Assembly (NCBI GenBank): GCA_029531795.1
Contig: JAPEIS010000011.1
Span: 1,426,001-1,490,000 of the forward strand
DNA: 64,000 bases
Reading direction: 5' to 3'
Source: Sclerotinia nivalis
Lineage: Eukaryota > Ascomycota > Leotiomycetes > Helotiales > Sclerotiniaceae
The notes under the pieces are model-generated. The model had not been told where the DNA came from. It saw only the letters and a list, made by a program, of their open reading frames with translations, and searched no databases. Shown here piece by piece: positions 38,797-52,097 of the stretch (its first letter is position 1; each line of letters starts with the position of its first letter). A program made the position numbers and the translations under genes.

Positions 38797-39291
38797 TCAT
38801 TGTCGCATGATGATGTATGTTCTTAAAAGCCTCTTGGCAGATTGGATTTCTTTTGCGCCAATATTTTGATAGACGATAGTAATACAAGTGATATTGCGGT
38901 TCCATTCTTCGTTACTGATGTTTGAGGTTGAGTGAAAAAAGCTGTTGTAAACCTTTATGGCTTGGTAGATACGAGATAGGGTAATATTCGTACTCCTATT
39001 GCATATTTCAAAGTTTTTGATATCGCGACATCTCGAACTTTCATTGGTGTGCTGAAGCGAAGTAAATAAACACTGCATGATGCGGTGTATGCAATGCAGT
39101 AGCCTTTTTACCATGGGATTTTCCTGGTAGCCATATCTGATTGTTTTTTGGTGCTCCAACTGGGGTAGCTTTTCTTTCATCTTGAATACTAGGAGGAACA
39201 AAATGTCAGCGGTCATTTTAACAAAACTGAATCTCCATGGCGGCATCAAAATAGATTCCGAATGCATGTCAATAAACAGTATGTCAAACAT
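38797..39291 (-). CDS. Unrecognised ORF, possible orphan gene
   Basis: A leftward 164-codon frame with an ATG start (MFDILFIDMHSESIL) and text rich in Ile, Arg, Asn and Cys (ICNRSTNITLSRIYQAIKVY). It is among the longest uninterrupted frames in this gene-sparse block outside known genes. No motif, signal peptide or domain is recognised and no introns can be argued. It may be an orphan or simply a chance frame in AT-rich DNA. Confidence 0.15.
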   Translation of the reverse strand: MFDILFIDMHSESILMPPWRFSFVKMTADILFLLVFKMKEKLPQLEHQKTIRYGYQENPMVKRLLHCIHRIMQCLFTSLQHTNESSRCRDIKNFEICNRSTNITLSRIYQAIKVYNSFFHSTSNISNEEWNRNITCITIVYQNIGAKEIQSAKRLLRTYIIMRQ

Positions 39292-41605
39292 TGAAATATG
39301 GGTTACTTCTGTACTCTCTACTCTCTATGCTTAAGGATGTTTTGTTCCAAAGATTTCGCGAATATGCTGCTTGGACGGAAAAAGGTCTTCACGCTTGATG
39401 CAGGGGCTATCTATTACAAGTTCTCATCCAACAGTTTGGGGTTATCCAGTAGGTATGAATACCAATCTTCGGCCCTATCATTCTTCGATTCCATAAAGTC
39501 GATCCCGTACGAAAAACCATTACAGTATCAAAAACCATATCTTACTCCCAGCCGCTCACCCTTGCGCATTTCGGACTACCGGTCTAATTCAGAATTGCGG
39601 CCATCAAACTGGAATTAAAGAGGATTTAAGTAAGTGAAATTTGTATGTCAAGATTGAGAGGGTACCGGTATAATTCAAATTGCTGGGAAACCAAATTTTC
39701 AACCCCTTAAGAATAAGTCAAGTCCATTTGTCTGGACTCTGGGGCTTCTTGTTGGCTGGGGATGAAGCTCAATGTCGGACCATTTTAGTTGTTGGCGAAG
39801 AGCCGGAAATGGGGGAGAGTTTTTAGATGTCCGTCCAAAAAAAAAAAGGCGTGGGATATAAAATTACTTCATCTCTAATTGCAACCCTAATTTGTACTTT
39901 GAGTTACTAGCCTCATGGAGATCCCGATACGAGTACCGGTACCAACAAAGCAAATGCTTTGATTTCCTAAAATGCTGGTGGTGACATCGCTAACTCGAAC
40001 ATAGCAAAACTACGCCCCCTCCCTTTGCTAAGGCGATGGATGAACGACTCGGCCTGCATGTTTACACGGACTGATCAACATCTCCAGCTCCATGTGAAGT
40101 CTAAAAGGATCAGTTCATATCCACTTTCCTTACAAATCCAGTTGAGGGACCTCGATTCAGAATTTCAGATGCCGACATTATGTGCAAGCATCAGTTAGTC
40201 TTTCTCAACACTTACATAATTTTACACCTGCAGACAACGCTGTAACAAAACCTGCTATCAAACAACAGCATTAAACACAACTTAACCTCAACAACTCGTT
40301 CGCCCACAGCATCGCATTTAGGATAAACTATATGTACTAGGCAACATCGTCGTACCTTGAATCTATTTCCGCACAACCAATAACAATTTACCCGTGAATA
40401 ACGCCTCTGACTCTCCGAATCTATTGGCTTTGCCGTGCTTGCCTACTTTCCGAGTATGTACAGTTAGTTACATGTTATTACTGCATCATTGACATCCCAT
40501 CAAACCTGGAATTTATTCGTTATCTACGTTGCCAAGTAGATAGACAGAGGTCGAGCCGGCACATGGCACGCCTCGAAGACCCCCAAGGCCAAGCAAGATA
40601 CTTATATGCGTATGCAAAATCGTCTCTTGCGCCGCAATCGTGGATTTAGCTTCACAGTCGTCACATCATACATATGAAGACCTTCAAGATAATACACCAA
40701 TAACATCCCCAAAAATAATAAAATTCTAAAATTCCCTAAAAAATCAAGTACCTACTCAAGTATGCCATCAGTGCCCATCACCCAACAAATCACGAAAAAT
40801 CCTCACGCAGTGAAAAGGCCAGCATTTATATCCTGATCATCATGCAATCTGTACATGCAACAAAATTCGTATATGCATCACTATACCAAAACGCGAAAAC
40901 GTCAACTTATCTAGTACACTGTTACTGGTTGAAGGAATCGCGTAATCGGGTTGTGTGACTTAGTAAGTTAGATACGAGGGAAAAGCTTGATGGCGTATCT
41001 ATGTAGGCTTTAATGCTTGGGAGGTTGTGGGAGGGAATTCGCGTCCTTTTGGAGGTTCTTGATGCATGACTTGGTGGTGTTGAGTTCGTGCTGGTGAGGG
41101 GGATTGTGGTTATGGATATTGTATGTAGGTAGGTGTTGTATGCAATATTTGCACATATGCATGGGCATGCTGGGCTTGTGTAAAGGGGGGTTTTGGATAC
41201 GACTTTTTATCTTCTTGTATGATTTAATTGTGATGTTTATTGTCCTACTCAAAAGTTATTTGGAATGCTCACCGGGAACAACATAAATTCCTACAAAGCT
41301 CAGTGGGAAGCGATGAGTTTCCATTGTGAAGATAGGGCGAGGCAAGTATCTATGTGAACGTCACGGTTTTAGACAAGATTATTTCTTATAGAGGTCTTTG
41401 AGTATACAGTCAAATATGTTTTTGATATTGATTTTATATCGACTACAAGATCTTCACTACTCGTAGTAATGACATCATGACATCATGGTTTCAATAGACT
41501 ACAATCTCTAGCCTACTTACATACCAATCACAACACTAGTCACGCATCTCAGAGAGTCTGAAAATTTAAGTAAAAATTTGCTTCTCTTCCTGGCTCATTA
41601 CCTCA

Positions 41606-41961
41606 TTAAACAACTGGCTTCTTCCAGCGATTGAATTTGATGTCATAGACTCCAGCGTAAGTTTTGGGCCCTTCATCTTGCTCTTCCGAAGCTGTCATCT
41701 CTTCCTCATGTTCCTGGGGTGGTGATAACGAGGTTGAGTAGTGGAGGAGAGGATTCATCAAAGTTATCTGGATGCAGATGAGCAGGAATGGAATGTGTAG
41801 GAATACGCGCAACGATGCAATCGACTGCCGGCTGGTTGTCCTGATAGGTTTGACCAACTAGTGTCTGTATTATTTTCTTTTGCGATGCTTTTCCACCACG
41901 GAGACTCATAAAGCAAAGGCACCGACAACTGGAATGATTGTCCATCCTCTTCTTGTCTCAT
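41606..41961 (-). pseudogene. Possible small gene or remnant with shifted frames
   Basis: Three leftward frames overlap. One begins MRQEEDGQSFQLSVPLLY (start 41961). A second contains IPTHSIPAHLHPDNFDESSP (41945-41706). A third ends EEQDEGPKTYAGVYDIKFNR and WKKPVV (to 41606). The last two read like real protein and would join if one frameshift or a small intron lay near 41715, but the GTTATC...GACAG pair there is one base out of phase. It could be a frameshifted remnant or a gene with splicing I could not resolve. Function unknown. Confidence 0.25.
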
Positions 41962-43910
41962 TCAAACATGACTCCTTAATTCCACATCCGCTCTCAATAT
42001 CTACTGCGCTACCCTCTCGCCCTCAGCGAAATGGCTATATCGAATGTATTTGATCATGTCACATCCTCATATGCTTCTGTGCCCAGCTCTTTCTCTTTCC
42101 ATCCTCCGCTCTTATATCCTTCGTTCTCGTGGCAGAGCTTTGTCTCTCTGTGCTTGCATCGTGTTTCCTTTATGTGTTTTGATCCGCTGTGAGCTTTACT
42201 CTGGATTATTGGATGGTCTGTACTTTAGTAGAACATACATAAGATTAATGGATCATCTACCTGGAAATCATATCACAACCCCATCACAGCACCGCAATCC
42301 ACCTGGAATTAAACGCCAGGCTGAGCAATTCATAGATGCGATGTGGAATGTACATTGCAAGCTCATCGCTGATATGCAAATTGTAGCCCAATGGATTAAA
42401 TACGTGACTTACAAAGATCCGAATAAATACAGATGGAGCTAGAGCTTGTTGAGTAGCTTGCTCCATGTTCGACTTATTGTCGTTCAACCTTTTCGCTTTT
42501 CGTCTCTCCCTTGCTTCACTCTCAATATTCACTCCACCAACCAAACAACCAATCACATCCTACCTCTACTCCCCAGTTGCTTTTGTTGCATATCTGTTAC
42601 AGGGTCTTAAGCCTGTAGATGCCTGTAACGCACCGAAATTAGCAGGTAAGTAGGTTTGGGGCTGCAATGTTCGAATATAAGATAGAAAGTGCTGTGGAGT
42701 TTATGATAATCTCTACTGTGTAAACAGTTTACAGGGTTTGAAATATAAATAATGGGTAGAAAACAATGTGAACTGGAAACTCGAATTTTAGTTGGGTGCC
42801 ATACTCTGAATCGAGCAATTCAAGATCACCATGACCAAACACAAGCTGCCTATTCATGGCAAAGAATGTCTTTCTCACCACCCGAATTCACGAAACTGCC
42901 TCGAATCGAAAACTTAACCACCAAGTGAAAATACAGTATAAGATGGCACAGCACAGCACAGCATATAGACTTACAGGTTCGCCTTCTTGGAGGAGTGCAG
43001 ATAGAATCCAATTTTCTTAACGATGTATAAATTTGCTTCCCGAAAATGATGTGAGAATGATGTCACGATAGCTTTATTGCAGCCCTTCTGAAAGCAAACT
43101 CTCACAGAACCGAAACTGCAGTTCTTGTTGGCACAATATTGATAAGGGGAGAAGAAAAATCACCAGGCCCTGAACATTTGGCTGCGTGGAACTTTGGCCA
43201 AGCAGTTACGAACAGTAGAATACACGGGAAGCTTCTCTATTACAACGATACTAAGCATACTTGCTTAGTTTTTGATCGTTTGAGCAACGAGTCCATAAAT
43301 ACAGAGAATATATGTAACTTGGAGATTTCAATGGAGTTTGATATTCGCCATCGATGTAAAGTAGACCGCAATTTGGATGTCATGAACAAAGCCTACAGAG
43401 TAGTTTTGAGAAACCATTCCCCCGGAGCGCCCCTATACCTATGATTAAATACTACCAACGACCGCAAAAAGATTTTTCAACCAAGCTGAGGACTTTTATA
43501 CTACATAATGATCTTGTCGGCGGGAGAGTAGAAAATGAACATTTTGCACTTTGGTGCAGTGTCGTTGAAGTTTAAAAAAAACCTAAAAATAGATGATCTC
43601 GAACGTCCCTTGGCAACCGATGATGTCGTGTCCTATCGGATAATTTTGTCGACAATAGTGAAGTCTTCGAAATCTTTTGAACATTGAGATATCTATTAAG
43701 GAGAAGAGGTTCTCATCTGATTTGTATTTACAGTACATAATTTTCGTCCATTGAGGGCGCGCCATTCCTTTAATTTTTCTACAGATGATTTTGGCATAAA
43801 CCCATCAAGGTGTTTAGACAATCTGTCCATCAAGAAGTCGAAGCTGTTTGTTCAATTGAACGCGAACGCGTTGGAGTACGAATTATTAACAAGGCGGACT
43901 CATCGAAAAT

Positions 43911-46900
43911 ATGGCTAGAGTTAATCGTTTTGGCTTTTTAGCCATTGCGATGGCTTTTCATCTGGTTTATATTTATTCAATCTTTGATATTTATTTTGTG
44001 AGTCCAATAGTGTCCGGGATGCGCGAATTTGGAGTAGAGAGGCCAGATGGAGTGGAAGCTCCAGCAAAGCGTTTGGTGCTTTTCGTTGGTATGTTTGTTC
44101 TATCTATTTTTATATCACTTTTTGTGAACGCAATGGACTGATATTCTGCGTCTGCAGGTGATGGTCTACGAGCAGATAAAGCCTTCCAATCATTTCCAGA
44201 ACCGTATCCCAAATCGCAAGAAGATCTCATCCCACGGCCTCTTGCGCCATTCCTTCGTTCGCGGGTTCTGGGGCACGGCACTTTCGGTGTTTCTCATACT
44301 CGAGTTCCTACGGAGTCTCGCCCGGGACATGTTGCGCTCATTGCGGGTATGTACGAAGATGTATCGGCAGTTGCTACTGGATGGAAACTCAATCCCGTAA
44401 ACTTCGACAGTGTTTTCAATAGGAGTAGGCATACTTGGTCATGGGGAAGTCCGGATATCTTGCCGATGTTTCAATTGGGCGCTGTGCCGGGTCGTGTCGA
44501 TGCATATACATATTCTGCTGAGGAGGAGGACTTTTCAAAGGCAGCTTTACATTTGGATATCTGGGTATTCGACAGAGTTAAGGCTCTTTTTGCAGAAGCT
44601 GCTAAGAACGCTACTTTAAATGCCGCATTGAGACAAGATAAGAATGTATTCTTTCTACATCTCCTTGGCCTGGATACTACAGGGCATGGTTACCGGCCAT
44701 ACTCAAAAGAATATCTATATAACCTCAAAGTTGTGGACGAAGGCATCAAGGAAGTAACAAAGGTTATCGAAAATTTCTATAACGATGATAAGACTGCTTT
44801 TGTTTTCACAGCCGATCATGGAATGAGTGATTGGGGAAGTCATGGTGATGGACACCCGGACAACACACGCACTCCGCTCATTGCTTGGGGTTCTGGAGTT
44901 GCAAAGCCAATCGTACAGGCCCATGGAATCGCACCAGGTCACGATGAGCTATCCTCAGACTGGGGAATGGATCACATCCATCGACATGATGTTTCACAAG
45001 CAGATGTCGCAGCTCTCATGGCATATTTGGCTGGAGTCAACTTTCCGGTCAATTCAGTTGGAGAATTACCCTTGCCCTACCTTGCAGCGGATATTCCCGA
45101 AAGAGCTGAAGCCTTTCTTGCTAATGCTAGAGGTATTCTTGATATGTATCGAATCAAAGAGGAGCACAAGAAAGCTACGGAGTTGAGGTATCGACCGTTT
45201 GAAGGTCTCGGAGATGATAATCACACGGCTGAGCATCGATTAGCTGATATCAGAAATTTAATCAATCGAGGTCAACATGAAGAAGCAATTCGAGAGACTG
45301 CAGAACTTGTAAGACTTGGCTTAGCCGGCCTGCGATATCTTCAAACGTATGATTGGCTTTTCCTGAGAGCCTTGATCACAATTGGATACTTGGGCTGGAT
45401 CATATTTGCCCTCACCACTGTCATTGATCTTCACGTCCTTCATGGAAATACCAAGACCTCCAGAACTTTGGCTGGCAGTCTGTTTTTCTCTTCAATTCTT
45501 GTCGCTCTTTTTGCTTCCTTTATTGTATCAGAATCGCCTCTAACATATTATGCTTATGCCGTTTTCCCAGTAGCATTCTGGGAAGAAGTGTATGCTCGTC
45601 GAAATGCTCTCACAGAAGGGGGGAAAGCACTATTTGGTCATATGAAGTCACCACTTGCTTATATAGGAATAATTATCAAGACTATAATTTTCTTAGGTCT
45701 CATCGAATCTCTTGTAAGTCATTGTATTCATTCCACGATGTATCGTTACTTATACATGAATTAGGCATGGGGCTACACACACAGAGAAATCTTCTCCGTA
45801 TTATTCATCTTGGCAACTTTCTGGCCAGCATTCTACGGGCTGGGATTTTTGAAGAAAAACAAGGCATTAACTCTAACGTGGATTGCGTCCTGTGTGGGAA
45901 TGAGCTCTTTCACATTACTCCCGGCAATGAAAGTCGAAGATATAGATCTTATGTAGGTTGTCACTATTACAAGTAGTGAGGGTTCTAGCTAACCTCGGGC
46001 ACAGTTTGTATGGCGGTGGCTTGATGGTAGCCGTAGGTGTATTGTATCTTGCTTTCGAAAGAAAGCTGCTGGCAAAATCCAAGATGGCAGGTGATTCAAT
46101 CGCGCCAGCCGATAATCTTCTATCCCGCTCCCTCATTGGAGCGCAGGTGAGAATGATCCTACCCATTACCCTAAACTATGAATTCTGACATATAAATAGA
46201 TTGGATTGGTTGTCCTATCCATGATTGTTACGAGATCTACAGCGATGTCCTTACAGGCCAGAATGGGACTTCCTCGAGGCAATCAAATAATTGGTTGGTG
46301 CTTAATTGGTAAGTTCATGAACACCTAATAATATGGGGAGAGCTAACATGAATGAAGTGGCGTCTTTGATAATGCCCTTTTTGCATCGCCTACAGCCTAA
46401 TAACCATTATCTCCACAGACTAATGATCATATTTTTGACATTTGCACCACTATTTGTTATTCTCACAATCTCATACGAAGGCTTATTTTACTTTGCATTT
46501 TCTACCACCCTCATCACCTGGGTTCTCTTAGAGCACGGCATCCATAAACACACTATGAGCAAAACGACAACCGTCAAGGCAAAGAATGCCTCAGTACCAG
46601 AAATCCCTGCTTCGTTATCCTCCTCCCCATTCCGATCTCTCACATTGACAGATGCACGGATATCTCTGTTCTTCCTCATACTTTTGCAGTCAGCATTTTT
46701 CAGCACTGGAAACATGGCATCTGTCTCATCCTTTAGTCTGGACAGCGTGAATCGTCTGATTCCAGTCTTTGATCCTTTCTCTCAAGGAGCTTTGTTGATA
46801 GTGAAGCTCATGATTCCATTCGCATTGATCTCAGCGAACTTGGGTATCTTGAACAAGAGACTTGGCGTCGCGCCATCAGCCTTGTTCATGGTAGTAATTG

Positions 46901-47181
46901 CCATCAGCGATTTCCTGACTCTGCACTTCTTCTGGGTGGTCAAGGATGAAGGATCATGGTTAGAAATCGGATCTACGATCAGTCACTTCGTCATTGCAAG
47001 CTTGCTATGTCTGTTTGTGGCTAGTTTAGAGGGTGTGAGTGAGCTTTTCATCGCAGGTGTAGAGGTTGAGGATAATTCTAGTCAGCTCGGGAAAGAACGG
47101 GAGCTTGGAGGGGTCATCAGGGAGGATAAAAAGTTGGGCAATGGAAACACCAAGACTGCTGTCAATGGGAAAAGTACGTGA
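43911..47181 (+). CDS. MCD4: GPI ethanolamine phosphate transferase 1 (MCD4/PIG-N)
   Basis: ER enzyme that adds ethanolamine phosphate to the first mannose of the GPI precursor. Six exons: 43911-44088, 44158-45713, 45765-45952, 46005-46146, 46200-46308, 46358-47181, giving 998 residues, the family length. An N-terminal signal-anchor (FLAIAMAFHLVYIYSIFDIY) precedes the lumenal alkaline-phosphatase-like domain. Metal-binding residues appear in VGDGLRADK (Asp61), GLDTTGHGYRPYS and FTADHGMSDWGSHGDGHPDN. From about residue 480 the chain is a multi-helix membrane domain (PigN region) with YDWLFLRALITIGYLGWIIF and later helices, ending in a short Lys/Gly-rich tail. Four of the five introns are 49-53 nt; the first is 69 nt. 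Several have GCTAAC branch sites. Functionally linked to BST1, the next recognised gene to the left. Confidence 0.97.
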
Positions 47182-48425
47182 AGGATGGAATGTATTTATT
47201 GTAACGACACTAGATAAAATAACGGTCTACAATGACGAGAATTATTAGGTAATATCTATGAAGCGCTATGCATGGGAGAATGTTGGATATCACATGAAGA
47301 AACCTACCCCAGGGACAGGCCTAAAGGTACCGAGGCTTCTAGCCCACCCTAGAATTGAATTAAGCCCAAACTTAGGTACATACCCATATCGGTGAAGATG
47401 AGAATTGCGGGGTGCAGGGCTGGATCGTTCCGGATTCATTTCGTGTGCGAGGATTGCAGCTATATATATCCATTATCACTTTATGTTGTAAGTGAGGGGT
47501 GAACAAAATATACCCAGTATGCATGCTCAAGATTGATCCGCTCTGTAGGTGATCTCATTATAGCAATGACTACCTAGTATTCGCGGCCCTGTATACAGAC
47601 GATGGTCATCGGTATCAAATAGAAATAAAAGATTTGAACGAAGGTACCGCCGGTAATTGACACGCATGTGCAGCATTACAGTACATATTTAGGCAATTTG
47701 AACCGAAGACAGTTAATTCAACCAATGCGCCATCCCGCAATCCACAAGATGCTCCATGCGGCTTAGGTCGAGCGTCGCCGTTATTTTTATGATGTGCGTA
47801 GAATTAGTGGAGAAGAAGTCGTCGTGTGTGCTAAAAACCTTAATAATAACTGGAGGCTAATAAGCATTGTATGATTTGTAACTATCTAACCTCACTTATT
47901 CTATGTTTGGGGTTGCGAAAGGGGCTATGTATGAATGATACAACAATACGGACTGATGGATATTTGATAGCTACCTACCTACTTTCTATTTCAACATGCC
48001 ATGTCGAATTGAAGGATACAAAGATACAACAGAGAACAGGATTGCAACATTTGATTTGATTGGATAGAATTGAATTCACAATTGATGGTTTTTTTTCTTT
48101 TTAGCTCAATTATTTTGAACGAATACAATTGAACTTATTTCAGCGCAAACGGATTCATCCATACTTGCAGATGAAAGATCAATTCAATACCTTAAAATCA
48201 TTCACCTTTACCCCACATGACCGCCAATTTCTCGCAGGTGTACCCAACTCAAGTCCCGAAAACGTAAAAATAGCTGTACCGAGAAGCCCCAAATTTATCA
48301 ACCTCGCGACGACCAACTTTCCACCCAACACTCAGTACACAAATCAATCCGACGACATATCATCATAGGGAAATTCATTATACTATTCAATTGCATGACA
48401 AGAGGATTGGGAAATTACGGCTGCT
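47182..48425. other. Intergenic: MCD4 terminator and regulator promoter
   Basis: 1.2 kb with no recognised gene. Short frames at 47871-48059 and 48129-48368 have no family features. The latter ends just before the regulator start and may be part of its leader. Confidence 0.6.
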
Positions 48426-51400
48426 ATGGCCTCAAACGAAATGTCTGCAGATGGTGCATCTAACCAATACTCTGCACCAGCACCGCAAATGAGTAGTCAG
48501 GCTCCTGCTGGCTCAAATGCTGCACCTAATTCACAGCTTCCGGGACATGCTTCATTTAGAAGGTATGATGGGAATTATTGTCCAGTATATAAATGCGCTG
48601 ACATTTTTCGGGATGAAGACAACGAGCTTCACGAGCTTGCCAAGTATGTAGATATCTGCCCATTTCTTATCCATTGATTTTGATGCCTCGGTCCGAGGAG
48701 CAGATTGTGATTGTGGAGGATTAAATGGATATTGACAAACATTTGCTAACAACAATTCGCAGACATGCCATGCTAGGAAGGTAATGTTACGCAAACCTAT
48801 TGCGAGGCTGCATTGTCGTGCAGCTTCTAGAGTATATATTAATGGGTCGATAGGTACGATGCGATGCTGCTAGTTTAGGCGTGCCTTGCACAAACTGCGT
48901 CGCATTCTCGATAGAATGCAAGATTCCAACACCGAAACGCAAGAAAACAAATGGCAAAAGCAAAGATTCTGATAGGTACAATTTACCTCGGGCTTCTGTA
49001 GGGCTTGCAGCTGACGAGGGTAGCGACCGAGGAGAGACAGTCGACGAACGGTCACCTCAAAATGATTCCCCGAATACCCAAACTCCTAGGAGCACTGTCA
49101 CCTATAACACTCAAGATGGAACACCTGCGACTTCTCTCACGGAAGCTCAAGCCCGCCAACGGGAAAATGACGAAACTACCTACGCTCAATTCATGAAGCC
49201 TAAATTCACCAGAGCGCCCATAAAGGAGGCAGGAAGAGTGGCATATCTGGGGGAATCATCAAATTTGACATTACTCGTACACGATCGACATGGCAACGCG
49301 GACGTTGTGCATTATCCTTTACCGGAGAATATTAGAGGATCTAGGGCGAGGCTGACGGAACTGGATAACGTGGAAATCGATATCCTACATCAACGGGGAG
49401 CATTTTTACTTCCTCCTCGATCTCTTTGTGATGAATTGGTTGATGCATATTTCAAGTGGGTTGCTCCAATTGTGCCTGTAATCAATCGGAACAGATTTAT
49501 GAGACAATATCGCGATGCCAAAAATCCACCTTCACTTTTGTTACTGCAGGCTATCCTCCTGGCTGGATCCAGGGTCTGTACAAATCCCCAGTTAATGGAT
49601 GCCAATGGATCAACAACACCCGCTGCCCTGACATTTTACAAGCGTGCTAAAGCCCTCTACGACGCGAACTATGAAGATGACAGGGTTACAATTGTACAAG
49701 CGTTAGTTTTGATGGGATGGTATTGGGAAGGACCAGAAGATGTGACGAAGAACGTATTTTATTGGAGCAGGGTGGCGACTATTGTAGCCCAAGGTTCGGG
49801 CATGCATAGGAGCGTTGAAGGTTCTGCACTCAGCAAATCCGACAAGAGACTTTGGAAGAGGATTTGGTGGACATTGTTTACCCGTGACCGGTCTGTTGCC
49901 GTCGCTCTTGGCCGCCCCGTGCATATCAATACGGATGATTCCGACGTGGAGATGGTGAGTGAGGATGATTTTATCGAGGATGAGAATGATCAACCGGCCG
50001 AATGTCCTCAAGACCCTATGCATGTCCAATTTTTCCTTCAATATGTTAAGCTTTGCGAAATCATGGGATTGGTTCTTTCACAGCAATACAGCGTGGCTTC
50101 AAAAGCTCGACGGCAAAATGCGATCGACCTCACCCACAGTGATATGGCCTTGGCAGACTGGCTTTCTCACTGTCCTAAGGAGGTATATTGGGAAATGCCT
50201 CGACATCAATTCTGGGCAGCTCTGCTACATTCCAATTACTACACAACACTCTGCTTATTACACCGAGCACATATGCCACCCGCTACTACACAGAGAGGTG
50301 GTTATGAGGAAAGCGTATATCCATCTCGGACTATCGCATTTCAAGCCGCAGGTATGATTACCTCAATCATCGACAACCTATCGGCGCATGATGAGCTACG
50401 ATACTGCCCAGCGTTTATCGTTTATAGTTTGTTCTCTGCCTTGATCATGCACGTTTATCAAATGCGATCCTCGGTACCTTCCATCGTCGCAGCTACTCAA
50501 GAGCGAATGCGCGTATGTATGAATGGCTTGAAGGATGTATCTCGAGTTTGGCTTGTAGCTAAGATGGTCTACACACTATTTGAGTCCATCTTGGGAAATA
50601 AGGTTCTCGAGGAGCGCCTTCAGAAAGCTGCCGGAAAACGGCATAAACGCATGGCGCAGGGCATTAGCGACGGCCTCAACCAGGCCAAAAATGACTCCTC
50701 CCTGAAGAGAAAATATGACGATATGTCACTGGACTTCGGCGTGAGCAGTGGACCAGCGCCACAAGAATCGTATGAGCGGTCCAGACCACAAACACCCAGT
50801 CAAGGATTTAATTCCTCCTCGATGCCTGCACCACCCATTACATCGCCAAATCAAAGACAAAATCGAGACACATTCATGGGAGGCTCTAGTTCTCGCCCTC
50901 ACACACGTCCAGCCACACCATTCAACCCCTCATATTCCGTTCCAGCCACACCTCCGGATCTCTATCTCGTCACCAGAAACTCCCCAAACATTTCGCAATC
51001 TCTTTGGGAGAACTTTCAACCAGATCAATTGTTCCCTGAAGGTGGCCCTGGTCTAAATAATATTCAATTCTCCCCGCCAAGCCATCCCAATCTTGACCCA
51101 AACCTCATGCCCAATCTCGGTGCACCTCAACAGCCAATTCCTAATCAGAATCAATCAAATCAATTGCCTCAACGCATGCAACGGGGCCAGCCTGGAATGA
51201 GTAGTAGTCCAACCCAAGGAGGTAATATGCTTCCAACTGGAGTTCCCAATTATGGCATGAACCAAAGTATTTGGCAGCAAGGTTTTGAACAACCAATGCA
51301 TGAGCCTCAAGGCCAAAGTCCTAGTGATACCTGGAGTAATAGTTCTGCGCAAGCTGTTCCTACAACTTTGAACGTTGAAGATTGGTAAGTCGACTGGACC

Positions 51401-51504
51401 GTGTAAATACCGGTTAGCATACTAATTTGGTGGTATCCAGGTTTCAATTTTTTGGAATTAATGGGGATTTGACAGGTATGAATGGCGATGTCCCACTCGC
51501 TTGA
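48426..51504 (+). CDS. farA: Zn2Cys6 transcription factor, FarA/CTF1 (cutinase regulator) type
   Basis: Nuclear regulator of the family that switches on fatty-acid use and, in plant pathogens, cutinase genes. Five exons: 48426-48562, 48619-48643, 48763-48780, 48854-51384, 51441-51504, giving 924 residues. The zinc cluster is Cys53-X2-Cys56-X6-Cys63-X8-Cys72-X2-Cys75-X6-Cys82, in QRASRACQ, TCHARK, VRCDAASLGVPCTNC and SIEC, followed by a basic linker KRKK. It is pieced together from four exons, two of them only 25 and 18 nt. The middle carries the fungal-specific TF domain (about 200-520; VALGRPVHINTDDSD, LADWLSHCPKEVYWEMP, LHSNYYTTLCLLHRAHMP). The C-terminal third is Pro/Gln/Asn/Ser-rich. The last exon gives EDWFQFFGINGDLTG and ends VPLA, a family signature; ignoring the last intron would truncate this. 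FarA versus FarB cannot be settled by eye. Confidence 0.92.
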
Positions 51505-52097
51505 TCTTTATGGAAAAGGAAACCGGCCCCCTTTGTTGCTTGTGAGCTAGAGCTTGCTTGATGGAGTTCTTGATCAGTTTTTCTCGAGTAAGTAAAAAAA
51601 AAAGTCATGAAGCGTGTAGGTGTAGCTCATGCCACTGTATTATAAGCTTTTGAGATCCACATAATGGACATGATATGAAACTTATCGAAGTGAATGTCTT
51701 GGAAGTACAAAGACACATTACTTGACACATATGCCTACCAAATAATCAAAACATAACTAATTATCAATTGCAATCAATTTCGGGGAGATCTTTGTAGTGG
51801 GTATCTTTAATATTAAGTTGCGGGTTCTCCACGTGCCCTATGTTTCGACAAATGTACACTAGAAATGTTACTATTACGATGACGAACACGGTAGCCCAAA
51901 CTTACTATAATCTGGTGGAACGTCCGTTCCCCGCGACCCAAGTCTTCAAGGAAGCCAAATATACATTCATAATTAACACGAGTGATTCTAGTATAATTCG
52001 AGACATAGCAATCGAATGATCGCAAAGAAATTTAAACAAAAACAACGAATGCTCTCATGAACTCAAGTGTCCAGTGCGGACGGCCCGCGAAACAACC
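51505..52097. other. Intergenic: regulator terminator and LysM gene promoter
   Basis: About 590 bp, AT-rich, no recognised gene. An upstream ATG at 52058 (ATGAACTC...) lies before the LysM start and could open a short upstream ORF. Confidence 0.6.

Larger units (their letters stand above)
37823..43910. other. Six-kilobase gene-sparse interval between BST1 and MCD4
   Basis: The two flanking genes diverge, so both promoters lie here, but 6.1 kb is far more than they need. No gene of known family was recognised. It contains a short CAGTAC-type repeat (about 38290-38315), runs of TACCTA, and weak open frames: 38797-39291 (-), 39298-39618 (+), 41606-41961 (-), 42044-42442 (+) and 43139-43444 (+). 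None shows a known domain. The last two have protein-like but unrecognised text (for example YRVVLRNHSPGAPLYL at the end of the last). Confidence 0.6.

Noticed and set aside
34278..47181. BST1-MCD4 as a GPI-pathway gene cluster
   Set aside because: They are 6 kb apart and divergent, with no other GPI gene nearby; linkage may be coincidence.
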